The notes under the pieces are model-generated. The model was not told the origin of the DNA and searched no databases. It worked only from the letters and a program-made list of their open reading frames with translations. This document shows positions 11,197 to 23,179 of a DNA stretch of 64,000 bases, one piece after another. Origin of the DNA: Pelecanus crispus (lineage: Eukaryota > Chordata > Aves > Pelecaniformes > Pelecanidae); the NCBI RefSeq assembly GCF_030463565.1, contig NC_134659.1, positions 8,068,511-8,132,510 on the forward strand. Reading direction: 5' to 3'. The position numbers and the translations under genes were made by a program. The stretch's first letter is position 1. Every line of letters starts with the position of its first letter.

Positions 11197-11254
11197 GGGG
11201 CCGGGCCGCACCTGGCACCGGCCGGGCGAGGGGAGGCGGCCCCGGCAGCGGGGG

Positions 11255-11710
11255 CACCTGGGCACGGGGGGCCGGCAGCATCGGGAAGCGGGGGGTCGGG
11301 AGATCCGGGCACAGCGTGGGGGGGCCGGGAGAACCGGGCACGGGGGGCTGGGAGCATCGGGAAGCGGGGAGCCGGGAGCACCTGGTTGCAGAAGAGCCGG
11401 GAGCACCGGGCACCGAGAGCAGCCGGGCACAGCGGTGCCGGGGGCACCGGGCATGGGGGAGCCGGGAGAAGCGGGCATGGGGATACCGGGGGCACCCCCG
11501 GGTATGAGGATGCCCGGAGGAGTTGGGCGTGGGGGAGCCGGGAGAACCGGGCATGGGGATACCGGGGGGAGAGTCAGCAGCGCCGGGATCCCGGGAGGGA
11601 TCTGGATACGGGGGTCCCGGGAGCACCGGGCACGGGGGAGGCAGCAGCGCCGGGATCCCGGGAGGGATCTGGATACGGGGATCCCGGGAGCACCGGGCAC
11701 GGGGAGAGCT
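11255..11710. repeat. GC-rich minisatellite upstream of DENND2D
   Basis: Degenerate units of about 20-23 bases on the theme GGGGAGCCGGGAGCACCGG, in many imperfect copies. The right end contains a nearly exact 67-base tandem duplication (11575-11641 and 11642-11708). Confidence 0.9.
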
Positions 11711-14700
11711 GAGCACCCCCGCACACGGGGCTGGGCATCCCCATGGGGACCCCACAGCCCGGGTGGGGGCACGGGGCACCACCGGGCACAGAGTGGGAGA
11801 TGGGGCAGGGACCCCGGGGACGAGGGGTGGCTTCGTCCTACACCACAGGGGGACAAAGCGCCCTGCCCCAAATCTCCAGCACCTCTGCCCGAGCCCTGCT
11901 CCGGCCTCCCTGCCTCCTCTGAGCCCTTTTCTCCCCCAGAGCCCGCTGGTGCCAGGGACGGTGCCCAGCGCAGCCGCTGCGGGGCCGGGGGTGACGCTGA
12001 TCCGTCCCCTTCAGGGACGGAGGTTTTGGGGTCTCCCGCTCTGCAAGGTCATGGGGAGTCCGCCGAGCCGCCCTGGCGATGCCGCCATGCTTTCATTTCC
12101 ACGGCCATCGGACGAGGTTGTCCTGGCTCTGCTTGGGAACGCCGGCCAGATTGTGCGTTCCCTTGGGCAGGCGTTTCTCCACTGGGCAGAGATTTATTCC
12201 CTGCTTGGGGTGACTCAGAGGCACCTCAGCCAGCTCTCGGGCTCGAGGCCGGTCGCCATCCATCTTCGTTACAGGAAGGGAGAGCAGTTCATGAGTGCTG
12301 CGATACGGTGGCCACCCCATGCCGGGCGTGCAGCCGGGACGCCTGGGGAGCTGCTCGGCTTTGCCGGGCGGTTTTACCGCTCCAGACCTGCCAAGGAGGA
12401 AAGCCTCTTTAAAACCAGTGGTATCTTTAAAAAAAAAATCCCCTTTTCCCATCCTTAGCCTGTCCACACCCCTAATATTTCCTCTGCTATTTTTAAGCAG
12501 TGCTTAAGCAGTAATTAAACACGCAGAAAGGGGTTTGGGCACAGCTATGGGTTATGAGGACTTTAGGTGTGATGAGCTGTGCACAGTTCTCAGCCCTAAT
12601 GCTGGAGCGTGGCTGTTTGCAGATGTAGACCCCATTTCCTACACCAAATATCCTCCTCTCCTATTTTGCCACACCTCCCAGCCCCTTCCCCAAGTGTGGG
12701 CTGGAGCTTGGGGGTGGGTTTGCAGCCAGGATAAATGGCCTTTGCCAGCTTGCAGAGGTGGTGGATGCTTTTGAAGCACGTCCCGGATGGGGCGCATGCC
12801 TCTGACCCGGCCAGGATGCTGCTGCCTCGCAGGGGTTATCAGGGAACTGCTGGTCTGGGGCATGGTTTCTGGCTGATCTGGAGTGGGTGGAAGAGCACTT
12901 CTGCTTCCCGGAGGAGAGAGCAGCGTGTTTGTTTGTGCACAGTGCTCGTTCCCAGGAAAAATCTCCTCTTGGCACAAAGGCGAAATAAAAAATTAGGGGG
13001 TTTCCCCCTCAGTTTTGGAGGAAAATCCCTGCTTTCCTGGAAACTGGAGCCACCTTGGGAAAACAGCTGCTGCCCTCAGCCGAAAGAAATCCCCAAATTC
13101 TTTGATTTCCCCCCCCCCCCCCCATACACACAAATCTTTTCTGCTTTCTCCCTTTAAGACAACTCTCTGACTGCCATCCTGCCTTGATAATGCCTTGACT
13201 CTGCTCAGACAGCTTCTGTGCGGCGAAGAAAAGAGCCGTGTTCCCGGCCACAAAACCTCCCCGCTCCCGAGGAAACACTGTCCCTTTGTGCCCGTCACAC
13301 AATCCAGCAAACCTTGCGCTGCTGAAAGAGGTTGAACTTTTGAATATTCCTACTGAAAGCTCCTTTCTGCGGGAAGCCAGCCACCCACCGGGACAACAAA
13401 CGGGCACATTGTGGGCTCCTCGGGGCTGCTGGACACCTCGGATGCAACGCTTGCCGTTGTGCTGCTCTGTCGCCGTTGCCAAAGTCGTTTCGTTTTCCTG
13501 AACCAAGCCTGGGGAGTTTTGTGTTTGGTTTTGTTTTTGTTTTTTTTTTTCTTTCACCTCCTTGCAGCCCCAGTGCTGATGAATACGCGCTGGAATTTGG
13601 CTTTCTACAGGCGTGGTGTGTTCAGACTGCAAATATCCCGCTGCTGGGGGATACCGTTGTGAGCATCCCATGGGGCCGCATCGCACAGGGACCAAGGTGT
13701 CCTCACGGCTGCGACCCTGCTTGCACCGCAGCTCCTCAGCCTCCTCCTCCTCCTGAGGAAGGCTCAGCCTGCTGCCCCTTGCCTCGTCCCGGTGCATCTT
13801 CACTCCTTCCCCATCCCCTCGCTGGGTGCTGCGTTTCGGGTGGGTGTTAGGTGCTGGAGCAGCTCAAGTGTGTGCCGTGTGAGCGGTTTTTATTTTGCCC
13901 ATCGCAGCCAGGCTGGGGTCGGGGCTTGGCGATGGAGGCTCGGGTTTGGCCACAGCACCTCTGCTGGGGAGGTCCCTGAGGGCAGCCCAGGGCTGGTGCT
14001 GGTGGTGGGTGCCCCCTGCCCACAGCTGGGGACCCCAAGACCCTCATTTCCAACCTTTCCCATGTCAGGAAGGAGTTTTTCCCACTGGATGGCAGCATTA
14101 GAGCAAAGAAACATCTCTGGGAGACCTTGCAGGAGAGGGGACATTCCTCTGGAGAGGCTTTTCTCTCTGGTTATCCGGCTCCGGGGAGGTTTGCACTTGG
14201 GCCGAGGACGTGCGGGTTCAGTTCACTTGTGTTTGCACCGTTCCTGCCATGGATGCTTCTCTCGCTGCCCTGTTTGGTGCTTGGTGATCACTCCCAGCTC
14301 CCCAAAATGGGGTGCCATGTAACATCCTCTGCCTGCTCCTCCTCCCTCTGATGCTTGTGGGTGTAGAGGGACCTGCTGGGACAAGGGGGGCTGAGAGCCA
14401 GCTGGGACGCTCTGGCCCATGACCAGGAGCGAAGCAGTCCCAGAGTGGGCAAGGAGAAGAGATGTCAGCCCTCATGGGACACCAAAATCATGGCTTCTTA
14501 GCAAGGTGCATCCCCTGTCCCCCAAAGCCCTCCCTGCTCCAATTGCTGGTGCACAGAGCCCCGTGTCAAAGTCACAGACCCCAAAGATTGTACATTTTTG
14601 CATGAAAAAAGCTTTAGGGACAATTTCTTGCACGGTGGTTGCAGAGGGGGCTGCAAAAACTCTTAGGGATGAGAAAACAAAGCTAATCTGGCCACTTTTC

Positions 14701-17700
14701 CTTCCACCCAATGATTTTAATCCTGAGCATTTCAATCCACCTTTAGGATTCCTTGGAGGTGGTGTTCGGCAGCACTGGGCAGGGAGGGCTGGTGCTGGGC
14801 TGCAGCCCCCTTGCAAATGTTGTGCAGGGAAACTGCTCCTTTCTGAGGCCATTTAATGGTCAGGAGGTGCAAAGACGTCTCAGTTTACAGGCTCCCGGCC
14901 GGGCTGGCATCGCTGTTTGCAAGCGGGCATCCATAGATGGAAAGGGTCGAGCTGCAGAGCCCAGCCTCAGGTGTAGCACAGGATTTTTCCCAGTCCCTCC
15001 CGTACGGAGCCAGTGACTCGTCCTGGGTTAAAATGCCAGCTCGGGGCCACTTTGGCCTTGGGAGTGTGTTTCAGGGGTTAATCACCTGCAAAGCCTATGG
15101 CTAATTTTCCATCTGGATGCTCCTGGTTTTGCCTCCCTCAGCACTTGCTGCCCCTCTTTTTGCTCAATTCAAAGAGTTTCTCCCTCCTCTTTGTCCCACA
15201 GCAGGGCCCTGGTGCAGAATTAGCCTTCAGCTGAGCTTGGAAAACTCGTGGCACGTCTGGAGGCAGGTGGTGGCATCGGGGCCCAACCTCCTGGGTGGCT
15301 TTTGCAAAGTCCTGGGCATCCCCACCCCGAAGCGTTGTGGTTCAGCAACCTGCCAGTGCCGGGGCTGCTGGGGACACTGGGGACACTGGGGACCGGGGGC
15401 CGGGGTGATGGTGCTGGGGGTCACGGTGGCTTGCCCCAGGGAGCACAGGACAATGCTGGAGAGTGCCAGGGCAGCCGATGGGAAGCTGGTTTTACTACTT
15501 GATTAAAAAAAAGGAGGAAATTGGGGATTTTCCAAGCTGGGCTGAGCAGGCTGGGAAGGGGAGGGCAGGGAAATCAGAGGGTCGGTCCTGCTCGTCGGCA
15601 GCATGGGGTGGGCACCCACGTGAGCGTGGGGGTCCTGCAGCCCCATGCCCAGTGCTGACCCCAGACCTTGCCCCATCTCCTCCATAAAACAAGGAGCATT
15701 TGCATCTCGGTGCAATCCCTGGGGGCTGAGGGGTACCGGGGTGGCGAGAGCACCCCAGTTAAACTGGCAGGGCTGCAAACCATGACCCCAAAATGAGCTT
15801 CAACCCAAGGCGCTCTGTAAGATTTGCTAATCTCAAAATATTGTTGGCATTCAGAACAGTGATTTACTGCATGTTTTGCCACAGCAAGTTCTTTCCAAAA
15901 GGCCATGCTAAGTTTACACCGGAGCTGCTGGGATCAGATAACCAGTTGCTGGCTGCTCCCTCCGTCCCTCCTCCTCGTCCCTCCTGGTTGCCGTGCCGGG
16001 GTGCAAAAGGACATCAGCTTCTCCTGTGCCCCGCAAGGAAGAGGTGACAACGGTCATGAGCAGCAGAAAAAAGGGACCACTAAGGGCATTTTTCCTCGTC
16101 CAGATGGTGGGGTGGGATGTGGGTCATGGACTGGCTTGCAGGAAGATGTGAACTTGTGGAGAGCCCCAACACTTTGCTTTGGAAGTCACAGTGCCAGGGG
16201 CAGAAAATAACCAGCCCTGGTGCCCAGCCCGGCTATGTCCACCTCCCCAAGGGCTTTGCAGGTTGTGAAATTAAATCAGCTTCTCACCTTCAGTGGCACC
16301 CAGGGCTGGGCGAGAGCCCTGCACGTCACTTTGCATTCCTGCCATGTTTTACCACCCCATGGGATCCTCGAGGGCTTTACAGGTGCCGGGCAGGAATGAC
16401 CCCTCTGGCCACCATCTCCCAGTGGGATCCCGGGGCATTTCCAGCAGACAGAAAGGGTGGGCTCCCTCATGGAGCAGGTGCTGGGGATGGTCCCTCCGTC
16501 TGTCTTGCTATTTGCTGGGGAAGTCCTCCTCCTTCCTAAGGCCAGCACTTGTGACCCCCCATCTCTCCCCCTTGTCCCCAGATCCCTTGGGATCTCTGCA
16601 CCTCCTAACCCCCAGGAGATGGGAACAAGCCCATCACACGCACTTGTGGCAAAAGCCACCGCCAGCCTCAGCCCTGGCACTCACTGGCCCTTGGACACGG
16701 CAGGCTGGAGGTGGTGGCCTTCCCCTGCAAAAATACAAGAGTGTCCTTCCTGCGTTGACATGCACATGGACAAGGAGGAGGAGGATGGAGCAGTTTCTTC
16801 TGTGGCAGTTTCCTTGTAGGTTATTGGGTCAACAGATCAAAACACATTTGCTCTCTGAAGCCTGTGTCCTGGCTCAGCTGCTCTGGAGGTGCTTTGGGGT
16901 GATGATTCCTCCAGGGAAGGCACAGGGCTGTCACACTGTGCTGAACGGGGACAGCAGAGATGGGGCAGGGCAGGGAGCAGCACCCTGCAAGGAGGTGCCC
17001 CGGCCACGGCAGCAGACACCCTACAGCAGATCGAGCCCATGCGTCCAAAGCAGGGCTGGGTCAAATCTGTCAGGGACACTAAGGACCAGGCATAAAGGGA
17101 ACAGCATCTTCCCAAAGCCTGACACAATATCTGAAGGCTTTCAGAGGGACCCAGGGTGAGGACAGCCTGATTAAATGTCCCCATGATGCTCCCTGGTGGC
17201 GGCAGGGAAGGGTGCAGCTGGGCCGTGGTTGGACGATGCCAAACTGGTTTGTCTTCCCAGTTTACTGGGGCATGGAGGGAGTCACCAGGATTTGGGGGTG
17301 GTCTAACCCCTCAAAGCCCCTCCAATCCAGCAAACTCTCCAGGGAGGGGGGCACAGCAGGGAGGCTCCCAAACAAAGGTGCCTGGGTTAGAGAGAGACAT
17401 GGGGGGAGGTCTGGGATGTGCTGCCCCATTAAGGGAGCAGATCCCATTTGCTTCAGAGCATCCTGGGAAGGGACAGCCCCCACAAACCCTCGGACATGGC
17501 AAGGTACAGGCAGCCCTTGCGGTGCCAGCCACCACCATGCTGGCCTTGGGAACCTCCTTGGGATATTGGCTGCCCCCACCCAAAATGCAGCTGGTCCCAG
17601 TGCTACCAGGGCTGGGACAGGTCTGGCTGCCGGACATCATGCTGGTCCCCGTCTGCTATGATGCTTTCAGCCAAACCAGCTGAAACATGGCTGCTCCGGC

Positions 17701-19364
17701 TGCGGTGGGGTGGACAACGGCGGTGTCCTGCAGGGACTCTGCATGAGGTGGGGAGGAGGTTGGAGGGAGCAGGTTGAAGGGGATGGGGAGAGCAGAGGGA
17801 AAGGAGGCAGGGGAGGGTGCAAGTGAAAACATTTAAGGCAAGGAAAGGAGCCGTGTGAGAAAATTAGGGAGGAGCTGGGAGGGGAACTGGGAGGGGAAGT
17901 CGAGACACCAGACCCCAGTGCTGATCCTGCAGGAGGAACTGGAGGCTGGAGAGGAGCAATGGCCTTGAGGACACCTAAGGTGGTCTTAGTCCTTGATGCA
18001 GGTAAGGAGACCCAAGGGGACGCTGAAAGTCAAGTAAGACCAGAAGTGTGTGCTTGGGGTGTAACCGGCCAACGGCGTGGTGCACCCTGGCAGGGCTTTC
18101 AGTGCCTTGAAGTCTTTACATCAGGGCTAGACATCTTCCTGGGGACTGGGCAAACTGGGACACTGGGTTCTGCCTAGGACTGCAGGCATGGAGATGAACA
18201 AAATGGGGTTCTGTGTAGTGGTGTTTGCCCCTTTGCAGTGAAGAGCAAACACCTGAGCTCCCCGCTGATACTAAATGATAAAGAAACTTGCCCTCGGTGC
18301 TGGTGGAGCCCAGAGCTGAGCTGTTTCCTCCACCTTCTCTTGCCGAGCCTCCCGTCTCCCCACTTGCTGGCTCAAGGGTTGCCACAGCTTGGCGACAGAA
18401 GCAGTCAGGTGTGTGGCTGTGTCCCCCAGGTGCAACCCCTGTCTGTAAATGTCCTGAATAAAATAGCGAAAGTGGCTTGCAACATTTTTGGGCTTTCTGA
18501 GCACCTGGCTTTTAATGCAGAAGGCAAAACCCAAGCTGCCGTTTGCAACCTTTCCCTGCCCCAAAGTGGGACCAGGCAGGGCAGGTGGTGACAGAGCCTT
18601 ATTGGCATCCCCAGCTGCTGTCCCCAACCCTTGGTAGAGGTGACCCCTGGCAGGCTGAGGACAGCGGGGCTGGCACAGGCTCAGCGCCAGCGGGCCCTCT
18701 GCCTGCCTGTCCTAGGTAAGATCCTGCTGACAGCCCCAGAGGTAGGGCAGGTTTGGAAAAAGACCCCACCAAATGCAAAGCAATGCCCTGGGTTTGGCAT
18801 TGCTTCTGGGTACTGGAGATGTGGAAGGTGACTGATGTGGTGCCAAGGTGTGCGAGTGCTTCTGTCAGCCCGTCATGTCCTGTCCTGGCTGGCCCTGGGC
18901 GCAACTGCTGATTTGGAGGGTGCTGCCCACCTCGTGCCCTGGCTACAATGTGTGATGGCGTCATGGAGAGCGCTGCGGGGACCGCTTCAGCTGAGGGCAG
19001 CGGGTGATGCCACTCCGTGATGGTTTTCCCCCTACAGTGCTGTCCCCAGGCTGGAGGGGACACAGAGCTGGCACTGAGCTCCCTGGCTCAGCTCCTGGTG
19101 AAGCACTGGGCAAAATCAGGGCATCTCTGCATGGGTTTCTCTATTTCTCTCTCCTGACTGCTCAGAGAAGAATTATCCTATCACAGCCCCAAAATAAGAC
19201 CCCAAAGAGGACGTTGGTGCTGGGTGTTTGCATCCACGAGTCCTGCCTGCATCCAGCAGCTCCTGATCCCAGCGGGCAGGTTGCAGGTCTAGGCACCCAC
19301 GGTGCTGCTCTGTGAGCTGATGCCGGGGGACCCAGTGGAGGATGGATCCGTTGCTCACCCCAAC
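11711..19364. other. Intergenic sequence, no gene recognised
   Basis: Contains a 15-base C run at 13109-13123 and ordinary GC-rich sequence. Long open frames, for example 16293-17159 on the plus strand, have no recognisable domain or splice context and are judged to be chance. No chitinase-family (GH18) motif was seen, though that family neighbours these loci in mammals. Confidence 0.6.
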
Positions 19365-19365
19365 T

Positions 19366-19577
19366 GATCATAGATTCAGCGAATCATTTAGGTTGGAAAA
19401 GACCCCCTAAGATCATCGAGTCCAGCTGTTAACCTAACACTACCAAGTCCACCACTAAACCATGCCCCCCAAGCACCACCTCTACATGCCTTTTAAATAC
19501 CCCCAGGGATGGAGACTCCACCACTTCCCTGGGCAGGCTGTTCCAGTGCTTGACAACCCTTTTGGTGAAGGAAGGGT
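19366..19577 (-). mobile_element. CR1 LINE, 5'-truncated 3' end
   Basis: Starts with TCATAGATTCAGCGAATCAT, the diverged reverse of the ATTCTATG-type CR1 terminus, then GGTTGGAAAAGAC, AAGATCATCGAGTCCA, CCAAGTCCACCACTAAACCA and CTCCACCACTTCCCTGGGCA. These are hallmark CR1 sequences in reverse, so the element lies on the minus strand. The minus-strand reading HWNSLPREVVESPSLGVFK is the usual end of the CR1 reverse-transcriptase frame. Similarity fades after about 19577. It is a dead fragment. Confidence 0.93.
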
Positions 19578-20201
19578 TATGGATGATTTGATGAATCAAA
19601 CTGTGGTGATGCTGAGTGCTGGTCATGTGAGCTGATGTGCAACCATGCAACAGGGCTAACTCTGGAGCGTGCTGCTGGGCTGCGTGAACCCTACTTCTGC
19701 GCTTAGCAAGGGATGCCCAACAGGACCTCAGAGACACGCTGAATCATGCTCATGATGTCTCTTCATTGCCTGGCTGTGTTTTCTAGACCAGACAAAGACA
19801 TTTTAAAACAATACTTGCTTAAAACTCCTGCCCCAGGGTGGCAATGCAACAGGCACTGCCCTGGGGGCTTTGGGAGAGGGGTCGAGCCCGTGTCCCAGCT
19901 TGGCCCCAGGAGCCCCTGCCTGCAGTCATTGCTTCGGGGTGAAGTAAGTGTCCGCTTGCGTGCAACACACAAAATGGAAAGCTTGCCTACGTCCCAGCCC
20001 ACCTGCCGCCTGCCCCAGCTGCTTGACTCAGCGCGCTGCGAATATCATGGTGACACGGAGGCTGGAAATGCTGCTGGGAACCAGGGAGACGTGATGCAGC
20101 AGGCAGGGTGCTGAGCCGCCCCGAGCCTCAGCCCTGCTGGCATTTGTGGTCAGCCGCTGTGTGTTTTCCATATGACCTCCCTGGTTTTCTGGAGGTCTGA
20201 C

Positions 20202-20858
20202 TTAACCCGCCCTGGAGAGGGGACGAGCAAGGGCAGGAAGGAGGGAAGCAGCCGAAAGGAGGGGACAGCCCCATACAGGAACCATGTCCAGCTGCATCTG
20301 TAGCCAGTAGCAATATCCTCCCCCAGAGGGGTCCGGGCACCTCCTTTCTGCTGAAGCCCAGGGTCTTTGGGCATTTTTCCAGCCATTTGTGGTGTCTTCT
20401 GTGGACTCATAGTCCACACAATGTGCGCAGGGCTGGATGTAGCTGTAGGGAGGTGGGTATGGCTCCTGCTCTCTCCTTTTGGGAGGTTTTGAATAAATCC
20501 CACTGGGGATGGCAATGGAGACCCTGTCAGTCCTGGGCGTCCCGTTCCCCACCCTGATATAGGCTATGAGTGACAGCTCCTTCTTGACACCCATGATATC
20601 ATCCATCCCTTGGAGCCTGGCTCTATCCTCTGCTCCAGTGAAACACATCACTTGTGCCAAGGACCTCATGATGCCATGCTGAAAATCAGTGGTGGCCCAG
20701 GTAACAGCATGTGACAGCCACCCTGCTGCTTTCAGAATCCTTCTGGGGTGCAAAGAAACCACCTGGGCTCTCCAGAGATGTTCATGAGGACAGGGGCAAA
20801 AGGGGACGGGCATGGAGGATGTTACCATTTCAAGGAGCCCTTCCCACCCAGATAACAT
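20202..20858 (-). other. Unidentified 218-codon open frame (possible exon or relic)
   Basis: Open minus-strand frame in sequence of moderate GC, so less expected by chance than those in the GC-rich parts. It contains a proline/tyrosine-rich stretch with a PPPY motif (KRREQEPYPPPYSYIQPC) and internal AG sites preceded by pyrimidines (GCACCCCAG near 20748, CATCCCCAG near 20500) that could be acceptors. No family is recognised. It may be chance, an exon of an unannotated gene, or an old retroelement remnant. Confidence 0.2.
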
Positions 20859-21199
20859 GGGTCTGTCATTTATTCTGGGCTTTTGGCATCTCCACTTTGC
20901 TTTACGATGTGCAAGTGGGAAGACCTTGCCACCTCCTGTCTAATCCTGGAGCCCTGTTTTAGGGCTGGTCCTAATCTCTGAAAGCCTCCAGGATTTGCCC
21001 CAGCTGTCGGAGGCATCTTTTGACTTCCCGCACCAACACATCAGCTGTCGTGTTGGGGAATGGCGCTGCCGAGGCTTTCCCCCCGTCCCACTTGGCAGGT
21101 CCTCAATGCTGCGATTTCCTAAACTGGCAAATTGGGGTGAATGGGTAGAGCTGATGCTTTTGGGGTACAGCCAGATTTATCTCTTTGCAATGCGTTCCT

Positions 21200-22440
21200 G
21201 TCAATAAGCTCAGCTGAAAGATGACCATGATGCATCTTTTGGGGGGTTTGAATAACAGTGGTGTGAGAAGGATTCGATCCTTTAAGGAAGAAATGAAGCT
21301 CTCATTATTTAGACCTATATTTTACCTGGAAGATAAGTAAGGCAACATATCAGTGGTGCAGTGGGCTGGAAATGTGGGTCAAAACCAATTTATGAAAGTA
21401 TCTGCTTCCTGTAGAGAAGAGATCTTTTCTCACTGGAAAACACGAATACCCAGTAGTTCAGCTAAATCCTGAAATATTTGGATTTTCAGACAAAAAAATG
21501 TGTTGACATTTAAATTATCACTAAAATTTTAATGTTCAACCCTCCCAGTTGCCTGCAGGAACAGCCAGCGCAACCCAGTGTGCTCCTTATTTTCATGCCG
21601 AGGTGGAGGAATCGCACCAGTGGACATTTCGTTTTGTTTCCGATACCAGACTCATTTTAGCTCCCACACCTCGAAGTTGTAGGGCTGAGCCACTCCACTC
21701 CCATCCTTGTTGGTGTCCATGGGGGCAGTTTCTCCCTCCCCGTCATGCATCCACAAGTGAAGCCATCGCGGTGGGTAACGAAACCTTCGGCTCCCAAGTC
21801 TGATCCCTAAGGAAACCCTTTGCCTTGGGACTGGGGCAACCTGCTGCTATGCCTTTGTCATCTACGGCAGGCAGTGTAGTGTTTCCATGCTTGAGTTTGC
21901 TCAATGTACGGCAGTCTTGCCGGCAGTGTGTGAATAAAGAAGATGCCAATATACTACTGTAACGTGGCCCAGATAAGTCTGGATGATAAACTATGTTGAT
22001 TCACTTGCTCTTAACCTATGAGTCATCCTGTGAGTCAACAAAGAAAACAGCATCTAAATATCACCGAGCAGGTTGAAAAACTCAACTTTTGTTCAAATCA
22101 AAAACTTGAAGCAAAATAATTGCATTGATATTCTTTTCCTAGGGAAAGTGTTTAATTTTCAACTACAGTCACCTGAATTGAAACAGGAGAGAAATCTGAG
22201 TGTTCATTTCCTTATGAACTAGAGTTTTGGTATTGATTTTTTTTTTTTCTCCCCAGAGCTCTTTAAATTGCTTTTCTTAAGACATAATCAAAAGAAACCC
22301 ACTTTTTGCAAAGCATTTTGGTTTAGATTAGACATCATGATTGCCTTTGGGAAAGTCACATGGAACACTTCTGAGCCGAGTTGATGGTTATGGGAGTCTG
22401 GAGTGGCCACCTGTGAGCTGATGGAAAAAGTTGTCAAGGC
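21200..22440. other. AT-rich intergenic block
   Basis: Sharp drop in GC relative to both flanks. Includes an imperfect inverted repeat at 21502-21540 (GTTGACATTTAAATT against AATTTTAATGTTCAAC). No gene seen. It may hold regulatory sequence for MYBPH, about 2.3 kb upstream, but nothing proves it. Confidence 0.4.
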
Positions 22441-22866
22441 ATGGGCCATGTGAATGCTGAGGGGTCAAGGAGGTGCCAGTATCATCCAAGACAGGATGAA
22501 ATCCTTGTGGATCAAAGTATGGAGAAACCAGAGCTTCTCCAATCCCCCCTCTGGGTGTCAGACCCACCAGGGAGCCAAAGGCAGCTGGAGAAGGACAAAT
22601 GGACGGTCTTCTCTAGCCCTACATCACTGTGCTGGGGACGAGGGCTGTCTTCTCTTTTGCCAGAGCAGCTGCAGAAAATTTTCTGGTTCATGACCCACTT
22701 GGCAAGTTTGAGCCACTCCAAGCTGCTCTGGGGAGCGGGAAGGACTGCCAGTACCCGTCCATGGCCCGCAGGCAGCAAAAACAGCCAGGAGCCCCACGTC
22801 ACCCTCTCCTGCCTCAGGAAGCCCCTCCCTCAGGCATCCCAAAGGTATTTTGGGGGAGGAGGAGCC

Positions 22867-23179
22867 TTTATTAGTCATGTTCCTCCTCAGTGGTGAAAGT
22901 AATCGAGGAACATCTGGGTTATCACACAGTTTTGGAGGAAACTTGTCCTCCTTGAGATACTGATACCACCTCTTGGTGTCCTGGCTTTGTCCTGCTGCCA
23001 AACGCTGATTCTGAAATAACCAGGGGAAAAAAATATCCCTCCCTGGAGCAGGAGGGTCGTGCTGCAGGCTTTCTTCTCAGCTTACACGAGGTGCAGAGCT
23101 AACAGAAAGTGTGCGGTCTCCTTCATGCTCTTTCTGGAGATCAGCAATTGCACGTCTCGTTGTCTGTCTGTGTAGAACC
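22867..23179 (-). other. Possible two terminal exons of an unknown minus-strand gene
   Basis: Candidate exon 23179-23086 (acceptor CTGCCCACAG, donor CGT|GTAAGC), a 75-base intron, then 23010 onward (acceptor CCCCTGGTTATTTCAG), a stop at 22889-22887 in the joined frame and AATAAA at 22872-22867. The reading is GFYTDRQRDVQLLISRKSMK ... CVITQMFLDYFHH. No family recognised. An alternative frame in the second exon also reads smoothly (DTKRWYQYLKEDKFPPKLCD), which weakens the case. Confidence 0.18.

Larger units (their letters stand above)
10650..11250 (-). promoter_or_regulatory. DENND2D: Putative CpG-island promoter of DENND2D
   Basis: Very high GC with many CpG around the first coding exon. Just upstream on the minus strand (11122-11196) are runs of GGGGA and GGGCC on the plus strand, able to form G-quadruplexes. 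No TATA box is seen, as is normal for such promoters. The transcription start is not placed. Confidence 0.55.

Noticed and set aside
9758-11782. 674-codon minus-strand frame and several 300-600-codon plus-strand frames over 10.4-12.4 kb
   Set aside because: They arise because GC-rich repeats rarely make stop codons. The products are Pro/Gly/Arg strings that track the minisatellite and hexamer arrays; only the short DENND2D exon 1 within them is supported.
16293-17159. 288-codon plus-strand frame in the intergenic region
   Set aside because: No domain, signal or splice logic; low-information Pro/Ser/Gly composition typical of non-coding GC-rich DNA.
19578-19740. Extension of the CR1 fragment through the rest of the minus-strand frame
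   Set aside because: Beyond about 19577 the sequence no longer resembles CR1 clearly; it may be diverged but I cannot support it.
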